From Pseudomonadota bacterium (GTDB lineage Bacteria > SAR324 > XYD2-FULL-50-16 > JAHJRI01): DNA of 16,960 nucleotides. Shown one piece after another: positions 9,401-15,400 of the stretch. The first letter of the stretch is position 1. Each line of letters begins with the position of its first letter. The notes under the pieces were generated by a model. It saw nothing but the letters and a program-made list of their open reading frames with translations, was not told where the DNA came from and did not search any database. The stretch spans positions 1-16,960 of the forward strand of contig JAKSDL010000876.1 of NCBI GenBank assembly GCA_022360105.1, given 5' to 3'. Both the position numbers and the translations under genes were made by a program.

Positions 9401-12400
9401 CCTGCTACATCTTACCCAGGCTCTGATGCGGCAAAAGCCCAAATCGGAGATCCGATTGGTCTATCTGTTCGAAGACTGCCGGGCTGAAAATATTCCCTAC
9501 CATGCGGCCATAAGCGGCATCTGTCGCACGGTGCGACTGGAAAATCCCAAATTCATTTACAAGGCCGTTCATAACTCAGCACCACAACAGGAGATAGATA
9601 GCCAAATCCTGTTCTCGGAGTTGAATCCATCTGCAGATCAAGAGATCACAGTTCAATATCGCCATGATGGAACCAACTGGCGCCGCTATATTAACAAGCA
9701 GGTGGAAATTCCAGGTCAGTCTGCTACTGCTTCGGAACAAGATAGCGGAAAGTCGGATCAGCAACAAATAATTCTAATTACAGGTGGTAAAGGAAAACTG
9801 GCTCAGCATCTTGCACAACACCTGGCAAAACAGGCAAATACCAGCGTGATATTAGCCGGACGTTCGGGAATTACTCACGACATGGAAAAGTCCTTTGCTC
9901 CAAATATTACCTACCTGAAGGCTGATGTAACAAAAGAATCGGAAGTGTCGGATTTGGTGGGCCGAATTTGTGGAGAATATGGAGATATCACCGGTATTAT
10001 TCATACGGCAGGAGTTTTGCGGGATTCATTCCTGATCGGGAAAACTGCCGAGGAAATGGAGCAGGTATTGGCTCCCAAAGTGACCGGAACCCGACAGCTC
10101 GATGAGGCAACCAAATCCTTAGATCTGAACTATTTTGTTATGTTTTCATCTCTTACAGGCGCCATGGGCAACCTGGGGCAGGGGGATTATGCCTATGCCA
10201 ATCGTTTTCAGGATTATTTCGCTGTCCATCGGGAACAATTACGTACCGGGGGCAAAAGAAAGGGAAAAACAGTCTCTATCCAATGGCCATTTTGGAAAGA
10301 AGGAGGCATGCAGATGACTGATTCAATTATTCGCTCCTTAAAAGAGACTTCCGGTACCCAGCCCATTGAGACAGCTGAAGGAATTGCAGCATTTGAGGCT
10401 GCCCTGCAACAGCCTGATCCGGTTTTAGCGTTTGTAACCGGTGATGGTGAGAAGATACGGGACTCTTTTCAATTGGAACCACTAAAAACGAAAGCAAATC
10501 AACCAGAACTCAAACCGGAGCTACTGCGACCGGGTCTGGCAACAGGGAAGTTGAGACAACTTGTTGAAGACCACATCAAAATCGCAGTTTTTCACGTGCT
10601 GGGGGTGGAGAAGGAGAATATCCATCTGGATGTGGAGATCGGTGATTACGGCTTTGACTCCATTAACTTTGTTTCCTTAAGCGAACAGCTTAGTGCTTTG
10701 TTTGATATGAAGATCACTCCCGATATCTTTTACGAGCACACCTCTTTTGAATCCTTTGCCGATTATCTCTGTGAATTTAAGGCTGAGCACCTGAACAAGG
10801 TGTTTCACATCGATCAGTTTTCGGGAGAATCAACTGATCTACAAAATAACCCTGTGCACCGGAAACCATCTGACAACAAGGTCATTTCAAACCGGATGGC
10901 TTCGGAACCGATAGCTGTCATCGGTATGGAAGGGCGGATGCCAAAATCGGAGAATCTCGAAGAATTTTGGAAATACCTGGAAGCCGGGGAAAGCCTGGTC
11001 TCAGAAATTCCGGAAGATCGTTGGGACTGGAAAGCACTGTATGGGGATCAACACAAGGAAAGTAACAGGACCAATATCATTTGGGGTGGATTTCTGAATG
11101 AAGTGGACAAGTTTGATGCCAGGTTTTTTGGAATTTCTCCCCGGGAAGCTGAATTAATGGACCCTCAGCAGAAGCTGTTCATCGAAACAGTCTGGAAAAC
11201 CCTGGAAGAAGCCGGATACAAACCGTCCGATCTGGCGGGCAGCAACACCGGAGTATTCCTGGGCGCCACCGGATTGGATTTTCAGGACAGTCTTAAAGAA
11301 CACGGTTTGGACATAGATGCTCATACGGCAACAGGTATGTCTCCCTGCCTGATTCCAAACCGTGTATCTTATCTGTTTAACTGGCATGGTCCCAGCGAAC
11401 TGATCGATACCGCGTGTTCCAGTTCCCTGGTAGCTGTATATCACGCGGTGGAAGCTATCCGCAAGGGCTTGTGTGATACAGCCATAGCCGGCGGGACCAA
11501 TATCATTACCAGTCCCTCTCCGTATATCGCTTTCAGCAAGGCGGGTATGTTAAGTCCGGACGGTAAATGCAAAACGTTTGATAAAGATGCTAACGGTTAT
11601 GTGCGTGGGGAAGGAGTTGCGGCTCTTTTACTGAAACCACTTTCCCGGGCAATCGCAGACAATGACCACATTCACGCTGTGATCAAATCCGCCGTAATTA
11701 ATCATGGCGGCCGGGTAAATACCCTGACCTCGCCGAATCCGAATCTTCAGGCAAAATTGTTAATCGAGGCTTATGAAAAAGCCGGCGTGGCCCCCAATAG
11801 CATTGATTATATTGAAGCCCACGGTACAGGAACCAGTCTGGGTGATCCTGTTGAAATCAACGGTTTGAAAAAAGCGTTTCAGCACCTCTATCAGCAATCA
11901 GGCGTACAACCGAACGAAACCCCTCATTGCGCTTTGGGCTCGGTTAAAACCAATATTGGTCATCTGGAAACCGCGGCAGGGATTGCAGGAGTGGTTAAAG
12001 TGTTGTTGGCCATGAAGCATGGAAAAATACCTGCCAGTGTCCATTTTCAGGAGATTAATCCGTACATCGATTTGTCAGGCTCACCTTTTTATATTGCCGA
12101 TAAAACCCGGGAATGGTTGAAGAACACTAAATCCGGAAAGCATTCGCCTCGACGGGCCGGTGTCAGCTCCTTTGGCTTTGGTGGAACCAACGCCCATGTA
12201 GTTCTGGAGGAGTATGAAACTGTTGGAAAGATCAAAACCGAAATAGCAACTAACTGCCTTTTAATTCTTTCTGCGGCAAGTGAGTCTCAGTTAAGAATCA
12301 CGGTGGATCAATTGCTGGCGTTTATCAAAAAGGAGGCAAAACCGGTTTTCGGAGTACAGGTTATATCGACAGGCGTTATTGAGTCATTGGCAAAAGAGAT

Positions 12401-15400
12401 TAGAACCCAGTTAGCCATGGTGTTCGAAATCGAACAGGAGGATTTGGATTTTGACACCACATTGAACGATTTAAGAATCGATGTTATCCAGCTGTCGTCC
12501 CTGAAACAGGCATTGATCAAGAAGTTAGGTTTTGAGTTGCATCTGGGTCAGTCAGCAACCAGTCTGACCATTCGGGAACTGGCCCATGAGCTGAGTCACA
12601 TCCACAAAAGCCAACTGACTGCCTTGTTTGGAGAAGAAACACACGGACAGAAACCAGGCGTGAGTTATGACCACATCGATCTGGCAGATATGGCTTATAC
12701 GCTTCAAGTCGGAAGGGAAGCTATGAACCGGCGTCTGGCTTTGGTCACCAACTCCACGGAGGATGTGGTCGACAAACTGGAATCCTGGTTGGAAGGAGTT
12801 GATGTCGCCAGCATGACCGGTTTTTATCAGGGAGAGGGGAAACTAAAACAATGGTGGAAAACAGCAAAACCGGGCGAACAAAACGACGAGCATATCCGGC
12901 AGTTACTAGCGGAAAACAATCTTCAAGAGCTGGCTAGTCTCTGGACAGAGGGAGCAGATGTTGACTGGTGTTCTCTGTCTCGAAATAAGGAGCGCCGAAG
13001 AATATCGCTGCCCACAACACCGTTTCTTAAAGAGCGATTCTGGTTGCCGGTAGCCGAGAAAAAGACTACCGGGTCAGAGCCGGAACAACAGCGTCTTTAT
13101 TTAGCCAAGAACTGGCGGCCTTCTCCCTTTTCCCGATCAAAAGGGGAATCAGGGAAAGTCGCGATTCTTAGATCCATGGAGACTTTTGGTCTGGCCAATG
13201 AGCTGGCAAATCACTTCCGGGATGCACTCATCCTGGACACTGAAAATCCGGTGGACGATCCCGCAGAGGTTATTAGCCAAGTTGACGGCTGGATCGATCT
13301 GGTGGGATGCAGTTCCAGTGAAGAAGTTTCCCTGGAATGGATTCCCTTGCTTCAGGAATTGATAAGTAAAACCAGACCAAAAGAGCTGCGAATTCTGGGA
13401 GTAACCCACGGATTAGAGAGTTACCAAAATTCGGATGCAAACCTGGTCGGAGCACATCGAGCCGGTCTTTATCGGATGTTACAAAGTGAATATCCACATC
13501 TTGTTGCTTCTCACCTGGATCTTGATCCGGCAATCATCCATGTTGTGGAATTGGCAAAAACCATTGCCGATGAATACAAAACAAGGACCCGGGAACTTGA
13601 GATTTGTTACCGCAATAAAGAAAGATTTGCGGCAACATTAAAGGAAATAACCCTGAAAACCCGTGATTCTGCTGACATAACATTTAAGGAAAACGACGTT
13701 TTGTTGATCACCGGCGGAACCAGGGGTTTGGGATTGCTTAGCGCTTTTCATTTTGTTGCGGAACACGGGGTAAAAAAGCTGGTTTTGACCGGTCGGGAAG
13801 CTTTGCCTGCAAAGGATCGTTGGCATGATGATACTTTGTCTCCAGAAATTAAAGAGAAGATCCGCAGCATTCAAAAACTGGAAAAGGCCGGCATTCAGGT
13901 AGAAGCTTTAGCGCTACCGCTGGATGATCCAGATTTAATGCGATCCGAATTGAAACGGATTTCTGAAAGCATGGGGGCAATTTCAGGACTGATCCATGCT
14001 GCCGGGACTGTCAATTTTGAAAACCCATCGTTTGTCAGAAAATCACTCTCGGCATTTCAATCGGTTTTACAGCCGAAGGTTACCGGTCTGAATAACCTGC
14101 TTTCGACACTTGAATCGTCATCCTTACGTTTTGTGGTGCTGTTTTCCTCAGTTTCAGCTCAAGTCCCTTATTTAGCCGCCGGACAAAGTGATTACGCTAT
14201 GGCCAATGCGTACATGGACTATGTGGCACAGTCATCCAACCTGGCTTGTCCCGTTGTCAGTATCCAATGGCCAAGCTGGAAAGAGTCCGGCATGGGAGAA
14301 GTGCGGAGTCCGGCCTATGTTCAATCCGGTTTGTTAACACTTTCCGATGAACAGGGGCTGGACATGTTGGACCAAATAGTCAGGAGTTCCGATTATCCGG
14401 TCATCATGCCTGTGATTGTTAATCCCGGTGTGTACTCGGTTGATAAGCTCAATCAGAATAGAATTGAAGTAACCCCGGAAGCTTTCTCTCACACCCAAGC
14501 CCGGAAAATACCCACCACTCAAAAAACTACTTTTTTTCCGGATCAAAACTGGTTGGCGGAGTTGTTTGCCAAGGAATTGCGAATGGATGTCAATGAACTT
14601 GATCTTAGTACGCCATTTCAGGATTACGGGGCGGATTCAATTCTCCTGGCGGAAATTTCCCGACAGATAACACAGAAAACAGGGGTAGAGATCGATCCAT
14701 CTGTGGTGTTTGAGCACACCACCATCGAAAAACTATCCAACTGGCTGGAAGGGGAGTTGGGCAGCAAGATGCCAATGCAACAATCGACTGTGGAAACAAT
14801 AACCCAATCGAATCCGGAAAGCCGGATTGTAGAACGGCTACCTTTACCTGCGCCAAGTATGGATGCCGGTCAAAAGGAGAAAATAGCTGTTGTGGGAATG
14901 TCATGTCGATTCCCGGGTGCTGCAAATCTGGATGAATATGTTGCTTTATTGGCGGAAGGACGGAATGCAATCACTTCCGTTCCCAAGGAGTGTTGGGGTG
15001 TGGATAATTCTTATTTTGCCGGTTTGATAGAGGACATCTATGCGTTTGATCCCGAGTTTTTCATGATTCCCAGGGAAGACGCCAGGGCTATGGATCCCCA
15101 GGCCCTGGTGTTGCTGGAAGAAAGCCTGAAAACTTTCTATCATTCCGGATACTCCCTGGAAGAGATCCAGGGGCGTCTGTTAGGCGTATATATCGGAGCT
15201 CGCAGCCAACATCGTCCTGAATCAGAAACCTTGACCAATGCTCGTAATCCTATTCTGGCGGTTGGTCAGAATTATCTGGCGGCGAACATCTCTCAATTCT
15301 ACAATTTCCAGGGACCGAGTCTGGTAGTGGATACGGCCTGTTCTTCGGTTCTGGTCGCAATGAATCTGGCTGTCCAGGCTCTGCAAAATCATGAAATTGA

